Source: Amia ocellicauda (lineage: Eukaryota; Chordata; Actinopteri; Amiiformes; Amiidae). From it: a stretch of 64,000 nucleotides of DNA. Location of the stretch: positions 575,001 through 639,000 of the forward strand of contig NC_089853.1 of assembly GCF_036373705.1 (NCBI RefSeq), read 5' to 3'. Of the stretch, positions 13,201-27,700 are shown piece after piece (position 1 is the first letter of the stretch; every line of letters begins with the position of its first letter). Made by a program: the position numbers and the translations under genes. The notes beneath the pieces are model-generated. The model was not told the origin of the DNA. It saw nothing but the letters and a program-made list of their open reading frames with translations, and did no database searches.

Positions 13201-16200
13201 CGTTTCTTTTACAAAAGTTGTCCTGTGTGTGTGTACTGCCCAGCACGAATCCAGGTGAGAGAGTTATGAGTTGAGAACACCGGTGCATGCGCACAGCCAC
13301 AAACACTGCAGGTCCGTTTCAAGACAAGACACTTCATTGTATATTGATTGTTTAAATACTCTTGCTGTGCTGAATTGCATTTCTGCTATGACATGGACAA
13401 TGTAATGAATGGTGATAGCTAAGCTACACTAGTTTAGGGTGACCATACATCCAGTTTTAACCAGACTTTTCCTCATTTTGGGTCCTTTGATATCTGTCCG
13501 GCCAGATTATTTTAAATATCTAACAATGTCTAACAATGCTCGTCCTTCTCCCAGCACTGAGCTACAGTCCTGGGTGTGCAGGGGCGATTCTAGGATTCTG
13601 GAAATGGTGGGGCCATAAGAGGGGCTGACGTGCTAGGGGGGGCATGCTCCCCTGGAAGATTTGTTTTAAATGGCTTTTAAAATCTCAGTCTGTCAGCTAA
13701 GATTGAAGCTGGGCAATTCATAACAATCCAGCAAAAATGTACCACCATATTTGCTACCATTTGCTAGTGTCAACATTTTAAAATTGACATTAACACAATA
13801 GACAACAGTGATACTGTATTGCCAATTTTAAAATGCCCCCGGACCCCCTTAGCACAATGCAATGTACAATCCTAACAAGTTATGCAATACTTTATATGAA
13901 AATCCTGGGTTTCAGTGTGAAGCATGTCTTTAGAGGGAACACTGATCTGATCGTGTGTGTTGTACTCAGTCGTGTTGTGCTCAGAGTTTTGGAAAAAGGG
14001 TTTTCTTGCTGATCTGTTGTGTTTTTGTATTATGAGTTGTGACGAATTACCACATACTATTGATAATACTACCAAAGCCATTAAAAAGACTGTAAATTGT
14101 AATCCACCAATTTGTTCTTTAAACGTCAGTCAATGTAATGTTAGTGAGGATGATGAGACACATTAGTGAACGGCACCTGAAGGCCAAGAGAATCCATTAC
14201 GTTACATTAATCGTTACTTAGCAGACGCTCTTATCCAGGGCGACTTACATTTATACAGAGAGAGCACTGGAGCAATCCAAGTGAAGTACCTTGCTCAAGG
14301 GTACAACAACACTGCCCTACCTGGGATTTGAACCCACAACCTTCCGATCATGAGTCTAGAGCCCTTCTCATCAATGGCTCATTACCCTGTTGTTCCGCAG
14401 CACTGACTATGATGATGATAGTTATGACTGTCAATGAGAAGAGTGCCGGTGAGATGCAGTAATGGTTATTAAGACCTGATCAGACAGCCTGTACTTTTCT
14501 GTTTGCAGAATATTGTCCTCTCTTGGCCATGAGTCTCTGCCTGCTGGTCAGCACAGTGTCTCTGAAGAGCAGATTGAAAAAGTGCGGGAGACGCGTGGGT
14601 GAGTGCGTCTGAGTTACATTCATCACAGAAAGACGTGTGAACATTTATGAATAATAAATACATCTGTGTATCTATTTCTCTACAGTCCGAAATATCCATT
14701 ATATATTTGTCCTGTTAACTGTAATTAATGAGTGGTAAATCGTTTATAAAACTGTAAGGAACCATTAATAATATAATTTATAAGTGATCAATAAAACCTT
14801 TATAAGATGTGATTTATCATTTTATAAAGGTTTACTAATGGTTTATAAATACAAACGTTGATTCCTAACTGTTATAAACTATTGACCAGTCATTATTAGT
14901 GACACTGTATGTGAAGTTACCCTTCCCAGTGATGATAGAGATGGGTTTTTCAGCTCTTTTTCAGGAGATTGTGGCTGCTGCTCTCGCTGTGCTGGTCAGT
15001 GCACTGGTCTTGTCCTTTCTGAAGGAGGCTGTCTTCTCTAAAGGTGTGCAGGAGCTGCTCCATGTGTGCAGATGGGCTCTCTGTTTAGACAGATGGGCCC
15101 TCTGTCTTTGTGTTAATAATTTAGAAATAATAACAGGAAAAAAAATGAAAATCTGAACTACAGTGAATGACACTCGCAGGGAACATTGCATTTAGAACTA
15201 GAGACATCATGTTTTGTACCGTATGCACATTAGATGAGATGTTTATTGTCTGTCCACAGGAAGTCTGTCAAGCCGCGGAGTGGTCTGCGAGGCGGCGCAC
15301 CTGTTCGCTCTGTCGCTCACACAGTTCTTTACGTTTCCCCACAGACTGCCTGGTACGTCCCTGGGGCATTATCTGTCCTCTATCAGTCACACATTCCCAC
15401 TGCAGATAAGACTCTCTCAGTGTTGGGACGCTTGTTAAACACAGACCTGATCTCTAACCCGAGAGCTTCGCATGTCGCTGACCTGCTCTTGTCCCCCTCA
15501 GCCGTGCCGCACGCTGTGCTGTACATGATCGGGACCACGGGCCTGCCCAGCGTGAGTGGGGGCGCCCTGCTGTGGGAACTGACCTCCCAGACCAGTGAGT
15601 AGCTGCCAGACACCCTGACCGCCTGTCCACGGGCTGGACCGGCCTTTTCTCGTATGGGTTTGTTATGTGAGCCTCTTGAATATGGAGGATAATCTTTGCC
15701 AAATGAATTAATATATGAAATATCGAAACAACAAACAGATACATTTTAGACTTTTATTACATTTTGGTACAAATGATCCTCTGGACTGCAGTCAAGCAGT
15801 GATGAGTTAATACTGCAGCAGTGATATGCATATTAGACTATATACATGTATAAATACTAATATAATGTACATGTTCATATGGGGAATAAAGCGCACAAAA
15901 GAGATGAGCATCACATCCACCTCGACCTCACAGGCCTGGCCCAATGGCAGCTGTTTGCCAGCTGCTGTTCCGCTGCCCCCCCCTGCTGGTGCCACACATC
16001 ACTTACAGCCGTTTTCCCGAATTAAGGTTCAGAACCTCTGTTTTGATCATGTGACGGTTTTCCTCAGACTCAAAGTCCGCCACACTCTCACTGCGGCAGT
16101 TCGTGGCAGCGCCCTGACGGGTTACTTTCCGTGTGCAGCGTCGAACGCCTGCCCCAGGAGGTGGTCTGTTGCCTTGGGAACCTCATCCCCCCGCATGGAC

Positions 16201-17972
16201 AGAACTGGTGTGATGGGTTTGCGTGTTGTCGTTCTTTGAATTCTTGCTCATGTCTGTGGCGGCCTTGTTCCAACAAGTGATGTCATGACAAGCTGGAAAT
16301 TCAGAGGGACTTTCTCATTGCCTTTTATTGTCTGAGTTCTTTGGCATTCAACTACAGGACTGTATTTGCAAAGGGAGCCTGTATTGACATAAAACACATT
16401 CCTGCCTTTGCTCAGTGTGGTGTGTGTCTGTGTTGTGTGTTTGCCTCCATTCATGCTCATTTATTTTGTTTTTGATTGTGTTTACATGGATGCAGTGATT
16501 GTTTTCGCTGATGCATGACTGAAGCGTTAAGAGTTGATGCTAATGGAGGTGTGTGTGCATCCCTATTGTGCGGAGGGCATTTTGCTACGTGTTTAAGTCA
16601 TTCAGATTGTTGTTGCTAAATTATATACAGGGACTTGCAATTTATTTATGTATTAACCAGAGTTCTGCAGCTGAGGATCATTAGAGCGTGGCTGTGGTCT
16701 GCGGCCTTGTGGTGGCTGTCTTGGGTGTTAGGTGTGAGCTGGTATGATGTTGGCTACAGTGACGCAGGGTGCAGCTGAACTGTCGTTACCTGTAAGACAT
16801 TGGTGGTGTATATAGGTGTGTCCTGGTGGTGGTTTTGTGTCCATTGTTGTATTTTGGTGGGGTTGCCTGCTCCAGCAACGCATAAGCACACCGTGACAAC
16901 TGCACGCGCACAGTCGCACAGCTCCAATGGCTGGTAATGAGTGACAGTTTATGTTCTTAACTTTTGCACCACTATGTGTGTAATTACAGAACAGCGTACA
17001 CAATGACACATTCGCCTGCACTGTAGTTGTGTCTCGCCTCACTGTTCACACAAGTCAGTCCTCAGTCCTTCCACACAAAGATGTGCCCCACTGAACACTG
17101 ACTGTGTTTCTGACTCAACTGATCTCTCTGATGAAACGCTGCAGACTGGGGCTACAGAGTCCTGGCTGACCTGCGCTTGGTCGTCCTGCCCTGCGAGTCC
17201 TGCTTCGTTCTGGGATGGCTGGGACTGCAGATGTACGGATACTGTGAGTACAGAGGTCTCTATTAACACAGTTCACACTGAGTACAGCAGTCTCGTATTA
17301 ACTCAGGAGACTAGATTGAGAATCAGTCTTTTGGTTTTTAATGATTGAGTCTTTCTAATGATGTGAACGTATACAGTAGCCATGAACTAACCCCGGTCTC
17401 TCTTCTCTCTCTTCAGGGCTGCACAAGGGATTCAGGTACGACAGTTTCATCAGTGTTTGGCGTTTATGATTTTGGTGTCCATACAGAGGAGATTTGTATT
17501 TTAGTCAACTAGGACATTTAAAACAGCATTATAATCCAGGCGCTGTTTTGTTCAGTGTATAATTCAATCGACTCTTTAACTGGGGTCTCAACAAGATCCA
17601 AACCCGCCCTCTCCGGGGAAACAATATTCTCACAAACTTGTACCCGACTGCATTTTTTCCTCTCTTTCTGTAAGAAGTAGACAGTGGCCTCTGAATATAA
17701 TAATCTATAACTGTGATCAGGTTTCTGTTTGTAATTTGCCATTCACCGGCTCAGGCCAACGATCTGCATGTGTTGTGTCTTGCAGTGATCTACCTTGGGT
17801 TTCACAGCGGCCACCAGCTGAGGTACAACTTCCATTTAAAGCCTTTCAACAACAACAAGGCCGATCGGTTTCAGAACTGACCAAGGGCGAACAGTTAGGA
17901 GATGGCATTTACTTCAGACTTGTATCTTTCATTACTCTGTACTTTTGTTTCTTGGTTGTCATCGATCGTTAA
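4192..17972 (+). CDS. Gene A: V-set Ig, multi-pass membrane protein (butyrophilin/SKINT-like)
   Basis: Hand-built spliced model, exons: 4192-4249, 4981-5325, 5543-5644, 6083-6178, 8516-8608, 8896-8970, 9237-9347, 12608-12694, 14401-14448, 14509-14598, 14954-15043, 15260-15352, 15502-15594, 17145-17243, 17417-17435, 17786-17972. The joined frame stays open for 561 codons. Residues 1-19 are a signal peptide (GWLAVCCAL core), 20-134 a V-set domain, then about 11 hydrophobic segments, nearly one per exon. All introns except the last are phase 1. Exons 4-6 and 13-15 match gene B in exact length. Family markers shared with B are QEALTC (exon 5), AVPH..LYM (exon 13) and DLRxVVxPCES (exon 14). Known: butyrophilin-family V-sets are immune ligands or regulators; SKINT proteins combine V-set and several spans. 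Function here is inferred. The 3' end is uncertain: a donor at 17822 could instead join an exon at 18295-18351 (stop 18349). Confidence 0.8.
4286..4345 (-). repeat. SINE tail fragment
   Basis: The reverse complement of TTAGCAGACGCCCTTATCC matches the conserved tail shared by the SINE and L2 copies elsewhere in the window (for example 14220, 50930). It is a short fragment in intron 1 of gene A. Confidence 0.6.
4981..5325 (+). CDS. Gene A exon 2, V-set Ig domain
   Basis: 345 bases, phase 1 to 1, with a TGTCCCCCAG acceptor and a GCAG|GTACAG donor. Reads as a complete V domain: VVLPC (B-strand Cys), IQWTK (core Trp), [18 protein letters not shown] and DTGNYTC (D.G.Y.C motif). NYTC gives an N-glycosylation sequon. 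The YRG.xEL run after the C' strand is typical of butyrophilin/MOG V-sets. No C-set exon follows; the next exon is a membrane segment. Confidence 0.9.
5729..6035. repeat. (CA)n microsatellite/minisatellite in gene A intron
   Basis: An uninterrupted CA tract of about 78 bases (5731-5808) is followed by degenerate units combining CA runs with a repeated GCCTGCCCAGCTGTG motif to about 6020. Both strands show long spurious open frames. Confidence 0.95.
6380..7213 (+). mobile_element. Tc1-like element, internally deleted (family 1)
   Basis: Bounded by inverted ends CACTGATCAGCCATAACATTA (left) and the complementary ATGCTATGGCTGATCGGTG (right), with TA on both sides. Contains a transposase start near 6475 ([20 protein letters not shown]) and C-terminus to 7181 ([16 protein letters not shown]). 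The stretch between the first catalytic region (WSDES, about 6935) and the C-terminal motif is deleted, so the second Asp is absent. A frameshift lies near 6820. Inactive. A shorter copy of the same family lies at 11745-12158. Confidence 0.9.
7252..8449 (+). mobile_element. Tc1-like element (family 2), nearly full length
   Basis: Inverted ends CACTCACCTAAAGGATTATT (left) and AATAATCCTTTAGGTGAGTG (right) are perfect complements, flanked by TA repeats. The internal transposase runs from about 7400 to 8417. All three catalytic regions are visible: [15 protein letters not shown] and [11 protein letters not shown]. The frame breaks at least twice (about 7650 and 7930-7980), so it is a recently decayed copy. 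Confidence 0.93.
7400..8417 (+). pseudogene. Tc1-like transposase, frameshifted
   Basis: DD34E-type transposase in three overlapping frame segments (7400-7654, 7651-7980, 7929-8417). The N-terminal helix-turn-helix ([20 protein letters not shown]), both catalytic Asp residues and the Glu are present. About 330 codons in all, the usual Tc1 size, but frameshifts prevent a single product. Confidence 0.88.
9605..11107 (-). mobile_element. Tc1-like element (family 3) inserted in CR1
   Basis: Inverted ends CAGTGAGGGGAAAAAAGTAT and ATACTTTTTTCCCTCACTG, with TA target sites at both edges. It interrupts a CR1 fragment exactly at a TA present in the unbroken copies. A subterminal inverted repeat at 10800-10887 (ACAGGTAACGAGCTGAG and its complement) could form a hairpin. 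The same family is present at 56681-58179. Confidence 0.95.
9813..10748 (-). pseudogene. Tc1-like transposase, open but catalytic Glu lost
   Basis: A single open frame of 311 codons from [13 protein letters not shown]. First Asp in WSDETKIE and second in [10 protein letters not shown] are intact, but the third catalytic position reads NPIANRW, so the Glu of the DD34E triad is Ala. The copy at 56681-58179 keeps the Glu (MENLW). About 20 residues between the two N-terminal DNA-binding helices are missing compared with that copy. The frame is open but the product should be unable to transpose. Confidence 0.88.
11745..12158 (+). mobile_element. Short Tc1 derivative of family 1 (MITE-like)
   Basis: Ends CACCGATCAGCCATAACATTA and TAATGTTATGGCTGATCGGTG, TA on both sides. 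It keeps only the subterminal sequence and the C-terminal transposase fragment ([15 protein letters not shown]), so it is a 414-bp internal deletion derivative of the element type at 6380-7213. Confidence 0.92.
12160..12607. other. Gene A intron, nothing recognised
   Basis: Non-coding sequence leading up to the exon at 12608. No repeat family recognised. Confidence 0.5.
12700..14200. other. Gene A intron, possible hAT-like debris
   Basis: Mostly unique-looking. Two spots resemble hAT-type transposon ends: around 13070 (CAGGGGTGGAGCC) and around 13580 (CAGGGGCGATTCTAGG), followed by a GGGGCATGCTCCCC box. No transposase frame and no matched pair of ends was found, so this is weak. Confidence 0.35.
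14200..14365 (-). repeat. tRNA-like SINE
   Basis: Read on the - strand it contains a tRNA-type B box (GGGTTCAAATCCC), a central CCTTGAGCAAGGTACTTCACTTGGATTG block, and the tail AAGTCGCCCTGGATAAGAGCGTCTGCTAA. Ends just before exon 9 of gene A (14401). The tail matches that of the L2 LINE at 50920-50980, suggesting the SINE borrows the LINE machinery. Confidence 0.75.
14690..14890. repeat. AT-rich inverted-repeat element, possible MITE
   Basis: Contains facing copies of AATAAAACCTTTATAA and TTATAAAGGTTTA with further TTTATAAA units on both sides. No coding capacity; inferred hairpin repeat in a gene A intron. Confidence 0.4.
15600..17140. other. Gene A intron, no gene recognised
   Basis: The intron between exons 13 and 14. 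I see no repeats I can name and no splice-consistent exon. Confidence 0.5.
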
Positions 17973-18906
17973 CACCGAGGGCAGCGTCAGCCACCTCAGA
18001 TGTAATGATTGAGGAAGGGCATTGTGGGTATTTAGACAGCGCCTCCCCTTCAGCCGCTTGAACAGCTCCGCCGGCCCAGTGTGTGCTGTCCTCAGCCACG
18101 TCTCCGTCACGGGGGGGCTCGCTGTGGTGCCTGTCCTCGGCTTCACGTTAACACACACACGATGGTTGGGGCAGGCAGGGAAATATCAAGCAAGGCCGAG
18201 AAAATGAGTGTCTGCTGTTGTGGTCACTGTGGAGTGTTGTGTCTGAGTTACTAATAGTTTAATAAAGACGCTTTTGTTCTACTTTTGTTTTTAGATGAAC
18301 TCTGACGATCAAGAGATGGTCATCCTACGCACTCCTTCCGATAGCGGATAATATTCACCCGGCCTCTCATCAGTGCTTGCTCGTGTCAGATTCACACTAG
18401 TGGTGGCCGTTCCCAGTGCTACACGAGTGACGCTCTGAGACGCAGCATTGCCGCTTCTGCACTGGTCAGCTGGTCTGGCAGGACTGTGAGGACACATCGC
18501 GTCTGCAGTGACCTTCTAAAGTGTTCACATCCTGTCATCAGGTGCTGCACCAGGACGCTGGAGCCACTGATGTGGAAATGCAGCCCCTCAGCCCAGCGCA
18601 CGATGCTGCTTCTCAGAGTCACATGGTCAAGTGCTGGACGACTGCCGCCTGGAAACGCAGTCCCTGGAGAGGTCAGAGTTAAAGTGCTGTATTGGCAGTG
18701 AAGAGTACTGAGCTTGTGGAAACACCCTGGCAGTGCTACTGTCTGTACTGTGAGCACCACAGAATTTAACCCTATGTGTGCCCTGAGCTATCACTGCACA
18801 ACACAGGCAGCCATTGCACAGCAGTGTGCATTTGATAGTGTTATAACACGGCTGGGAGTGTGAGGATGGCTGCATGTTAACCACAGGCTAGCAGGGGGCG
18901 CTCTGA

Positions 18907-18937
<31 letters not shown>

Positions 18938-19340
18938 GGGGGGGTGACCACACTGCCCCCTCCCTGTCCTCATCAGTCACACATGAGCGCTCCACACCCA
19001 GCTGTGGGTGTTGTGCTGAGTTCGGCCTCTAATGAGAGTGTGAAGAAACAAGTGTCTGTAAAATGATTTCCTAATAAAGCTGAAGTTTCTGTCACTCCTG
19101 TGATTTCCTGTTTTTATCTGTAATTCCTCACTCTGCTCGTGGGACCCGTCTGCACTATTGCCTGGACCATGAAACTCCCACACAGGCTCAGAGCAGAAGA
19201 CAACACTTTTGAGACACGGCTGCCCTCTGATGCTGCAGACGGGAACAGAAGCTGCACTACTGCCAGCCTGTCAGTCACAAATCTGCTCTCATCGGACAAC
19301 ACATATTATTCAGGGTTCACAATTTACATCTTAAACATCA
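17973..19340. other. Gene A 3' region and intergenic
   Basis: Holds an AATAAA at about 18260, a possible alternative terminal exon of gene A at 18295-18351 (pyrimidine-rich acceptor, 18 codons, stop), a (TG)n run at 18910-18938, and a second AATAAA near 19073 that could end the gene A transcript. No other gene is supported. Confidence 0.5.
18910..18938. repeat. (TG)n microsatellite
   Basis: A simple TG run followed by eight or nine G residues. Confidence 0.9.
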
Positions 19341-19574
19341 TATACATTTATTACAACCCATATAAAAATACTGCGTTAGTTTCTTTTCAGTTTAATATCA
19401 GCTCTGTACTGGTGATGGACATCCTGTGCTGAGAGTCTGAGACACTGCCCCCTGCCGGCCGCTGTTCAGTATGACAGCAGTTCTGTGCTCCAGTCCTGTG
19501 AGAGGCCGAGCTGGTGTGGGTCAGATGCTGTGCTGGGAGGCGGGGCCTGGGTTTAGAGGAGACTGGCCTGTCAC

Positions 19575-23869
<4,295 letters not shown>

Positions 23870-23898
<29 letters not shown>

Positions 23899-24110
23899 CT
23901 TGAGCCGCTTCGACACAAAGTGACCGACTCTGCGCCGCGGTTTGAAGGCTGTTAAGGTCCTGAAGTTCAATGCAGCTTCGCTAAGGGTCTCCTTGCGCTG
24001 GCCTCGGTACCGGCGCGTCCAGGTCCGGGCTGCACAGTGAAGCTGCGTCACCGGGCGTCTGCGCTGACGTCACGGTCTGCGCAGACGCAGCGCAAGCAGC
24101 TGAGGTAGAG
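23870..24110. promoter_or_regulatory. CpG-rich promoter region between tmem80 and gene B
   Basis: Dense CG dinucleotides around the tmem80 start codon (23898). The gene B start codon lies 808 bases away in the opposite direction. It is a candidate shared or bidirectional promoter; no specific factor site was assigned. Confidence 0.55.
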
Positions 24111-24706
24111 CAGACTGATCAGACCGAACTACTGTTCATAGACATAACAGTCATGTATTGCAATGTTTAATGTATCAATATAAAGTCCTCCCTTAAAAAA
24201 ATTAAATTTAAAAGAAAACATTTCACCGTTTATTAGCTGATGGATGTCCCGCATGCCCGCCCCGCTGGCGGTAGACTGTCCCTGTCCTGTGTCTCTCATT
24301 TCACATTTCTGTTTAGATCAGCTCTTGTACTAAACCTCTACCCAGAACACACGGCTGTACATTAAAACAATTATAACAGCACAAGTGTAACTCTTTATCG
24401 GGACACCATTGAACTACCCACACACGGCGGGGTTATCGTAGCCGAAGAGAAAGAGAAAGTAAAACCATTTCTTTGAGAAGCTGGGTACTTATCCACGGAG
24501 CGTATATAAAATAAGGTGGGTCAGCCTTTTTTATTAAACATTTCACAATTGTGAAATATTTCCTTAAAACACAAATCCATTGGATAAAGCGTGTGAATGG
24601 TTTATTACTCGATATTACACTAGTAAACTCATGTTCAGTGTCACTGTCCTCTTCCTGTTTTGTCCACTGCGTGTGTTAATGATGTGTCTTCTCTTAATCA
24701 GGCGCA

Positions 24707-24761
24707 ATGACCGCTGTCCTCAGGACATGGCTGGCTGTGTGCTGCTGGGCTCTCACTGCAG
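24707..24761 (+). CDS. Gene B exon 1, signal peptide
   Basis: ATG at 24707; [18 protein letters not shown] is a typical signal peptide; donor CTGCAG|GTACCG, phase 1. Parallels gene A exon 1. Confidence 0.8.
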
Positions 24762-27700
24762 GTACCGTGATCACAATATCTGATTAATGTCTCATTAATA
24801 TCTATACACTGCCAACGCCTTTCCTGCTCATTGGAGCTGAATGTATCAAAAAGACGATGTTGGAAATAGTAATACAGCAGAATAACTTCTTATGAAATAT
24901 AAATAAATGTGAAATGACAGTTGACGTCAGACAGGCAGGCACACGATGCAGGGACAGTTGTGGGACCAGTCCTCTCCTGCCCTGTGTGGGTTTCTGGTGC
25001 AGCTCTGTGTGTAGAGAACTGAACACACACTAGAGCCTGCTGTCTGGATGTACATGTGGAGTTGGTAGAGATGTGAAGAAGCACTTTAGGTCTTGTGCTG
25101 TTTAATCTCTTGTCAAGTCATGTCAAATGTGAGATGCTGCCAGGTCTCAGCGCTACTGTACTAAAATGGCCGACTTTATAGGAAGTGAGCCGTTCATCTG
25201 GCACCCAGTCAGCAGAGTGTATAACAGATATCTCCACAGCAGGACATCTCCACTGCTACTGCACAGTTGTACAGTATAGGAAGGCACATTTTAATTCAAT
25301 AAGTGAATTAATAGTTATATCTAATCTATAATATTTTATTCACTGTAATGTGTGGATCATTATGATGAAAAAACGACACAATTATATCATTTAATTTCTT
25401 TGCTGGGAGTTTTTGTATTGAACTTCATGTTTGTTGTTCATGTAAGTCTATTTTAAGATTAATTTTTTAAATGAACAGCACATTTTTCATACATTTTATT
25501 TTGTTGTTAAGTGTTTATTAATCTTTCCTCACAAACACACAGGTCAGTTTAGAGCAGCCAGTCAAGTGAAGTGATTGGGCTGTGGACAGAACCCCCATGG
25601 ACACAGGGAGCGCAGACACTCAGACAGATACACAAGGATGGGACTGAACCCAGGCTGGGGCAGCAGGGCTTCCCCACATTGTTTTAATGCTTGTCTTAAT
25701 TTATATATGTCCCCTCACATGCCATTGTATATATTGTGCCACTGTGGATGTCCACAGCACTGGGGCTCATATACAGACGGGGTCTAGAAACACTGGTGCT
25801 CACAAAGGCAGGGACAGATGTAAATAAGTGAAGATTTATTTAGTGATCGTGATTCAAACAAAATACACAGCCTAACTCTTCTTTGAGTCTCACTAATCGC
25901 TCACCTAGTCCCTCTCCACACCCAGTGAATAAACACAAACGAGACAAACACACAGCTACCTGTCCAAATCACAGTCTGTAAGTCCCAGCTCACAAATCAA
26001 AGTCTGCACCATATTCGTATTGTGTTGTTGCTCACGTCTTTACACGTCTCCAGGCTCCGTCCTCCTTGCCTCTCCACACATTAAGCAGTCCTCTCCCTGT
26101 TTCAGGGAGGAGGGGAGCCACGGTGGAGGGGTTCTTTAGCAGATTCAGAGTCCCCATGCAGCTCCATTCGGACTAGGGAAGAAACTTCCAGAGCCAGGGG
26201 TCCCCCCGTTTAATTCACCTGCCCCGGGGTCCAGGGTGGGGGAATGCCTCGGGGGCGGTCCTTCTGGCACAGCACCACAATACACATACACACACAAACA
26301 AAATTAATCAGCTTCAATCAATATTACAGAATTAATCAACTTCAATCAATCAATATTTTAAGAGAATTCTAGAACACACCTAACTTATTTCTCTCCACTT
26401 CTCTGCAGTTTGAGGGAGTGATTTCAAATTCTTTTCCAAAACAATGTGTTGCAACACAGTCAGAGAGCAGATCTGAACAGAACAGAAGCCACACAAGTGA
26501 CTGAACTGAGTTGTGGCAGAAGCTGATGAAAATCACAGCAGAAAACACACAACATTGAGAATGACCAGTTAATTGAGCTGATATCTGCACACTATGTACA
26601 GTTTTGTGAATGTGTTTGTGCCCCAGGTTTCTCAGTGCTGGGCCCTGCGGAGCCGGTGGCTGCGGTGCTGGGGGCCAATGTGGTGCTGCCCTGCTCTGTG
26701 CTCATCCCCCTGCCTGTGCCGGAGCTGGAGATCCAGTGGACAAAGACAGACACAGACACGGTCAGAACGGTGCACCTGTTCTCAGAGGGAGAGAGCTGGC
26801 CTGAGTCTCAGGATCGGCGCTACAGGGGCCGGGCCGAGCTCTTCCCTGAGGAGATCCGCTCAGGAAACTATTCCCTGAGGCTGAGAAATGTCACAGTGCA
26901 AGATGCTGGGAAATACAGGTGTGCTGTTCACACACAGCATGAGTCTAACAACACTGCGGTGGAGCTGAAAGGAGTGGGTGAGTATGTTTGCTACCATTTA
27001 AAAAAAAAATCGAAAAGCTAGTGATTTTAGTTTGTAAAGCAATTTTTTTAATGGTCCTGTACTATAAGTAGATAAAGAATTAAACAGCATAGAAATTACT
27101 GTGCATGTTAGATGTTAGCTTGTGTGACAATCACAGTCTAATGCACCCCACTTGTCCCCACCAGAGGTTGCCATCACCCTTTCCATACCTGTCTCCTCTC
27201 CCAGATTCAATCAGTCAATCTTCTCATGAAGCGCTCTGATTACTCACCACACACCTGCTACTCTCTACTCTCCTACCGGTCTTTATAAACCCCTCCCAAG
27301 ACTCTCATTCAGTGTAAAGTATTGTCAGTGTATTCTACATCTCCGCGCAGGCTCCCTGTGCCTTGTGAAAACCTTGTATCCTCAACTCACGGATTTACAC
27401 CTCGACCACAACCTTGAACTTCCTCTGATTCCCTGTTTACCTGATCGCCCGCTCCTTCCCAGTGACCACGACCACGTCTTGCCTTTGCCTTTGTTTGCCC
27501 TGTCCTGCCGGTATCGGACCCTCGTTTGTCTGCCCTCCTCTACCTTGCCCTGCAACTGGGTCCCACTTTTCCTGTCATCCCCAGGCCTTTGGACTGTGAC
27601 AGCTTGAAAGTTAAATTTCAGAGGTTAATGACACATTGAATGTATTGTAGTGACCTTGCCTTTTTACAGGTCACTGATAAAATACAGCACTCAAGGCAGA

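Larger units (their letters stand above)
5543..17243 (+). other. Gene A membrane-segment exon array
   Basis: Twelve consecutive short exons (48-111 bases) between the V exon and the tail, each multiple-of-three long and phase 1 at both ends. Most encode one hydrophobic stretch, for example [15 protein letters not shown] (5543-5644), [11 protein letters not shown] (6083-6178), [10 protein letters not shown] (8516-8608), [12 protein letters not shown] (9237-9347), [19 protein letters not shown] (12608-12694) and [15 protein letters not shown] (14954-15043). The modular layout predicts viable exon skipping in any combination. Confidence 0.75.

Noticed and set aside
13070..13640. hAT-like ends CAGGGG...
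   Set aside because: Two similar motifs but in the same orientation, without inverted partner or 8-bp duplication; noted only as weak debris.
25545..26290. Possible LTR or other insert in gene B intron 1
   Set aside because: No terminal TG...CA pair, no target duplication and no coding motif could be found.
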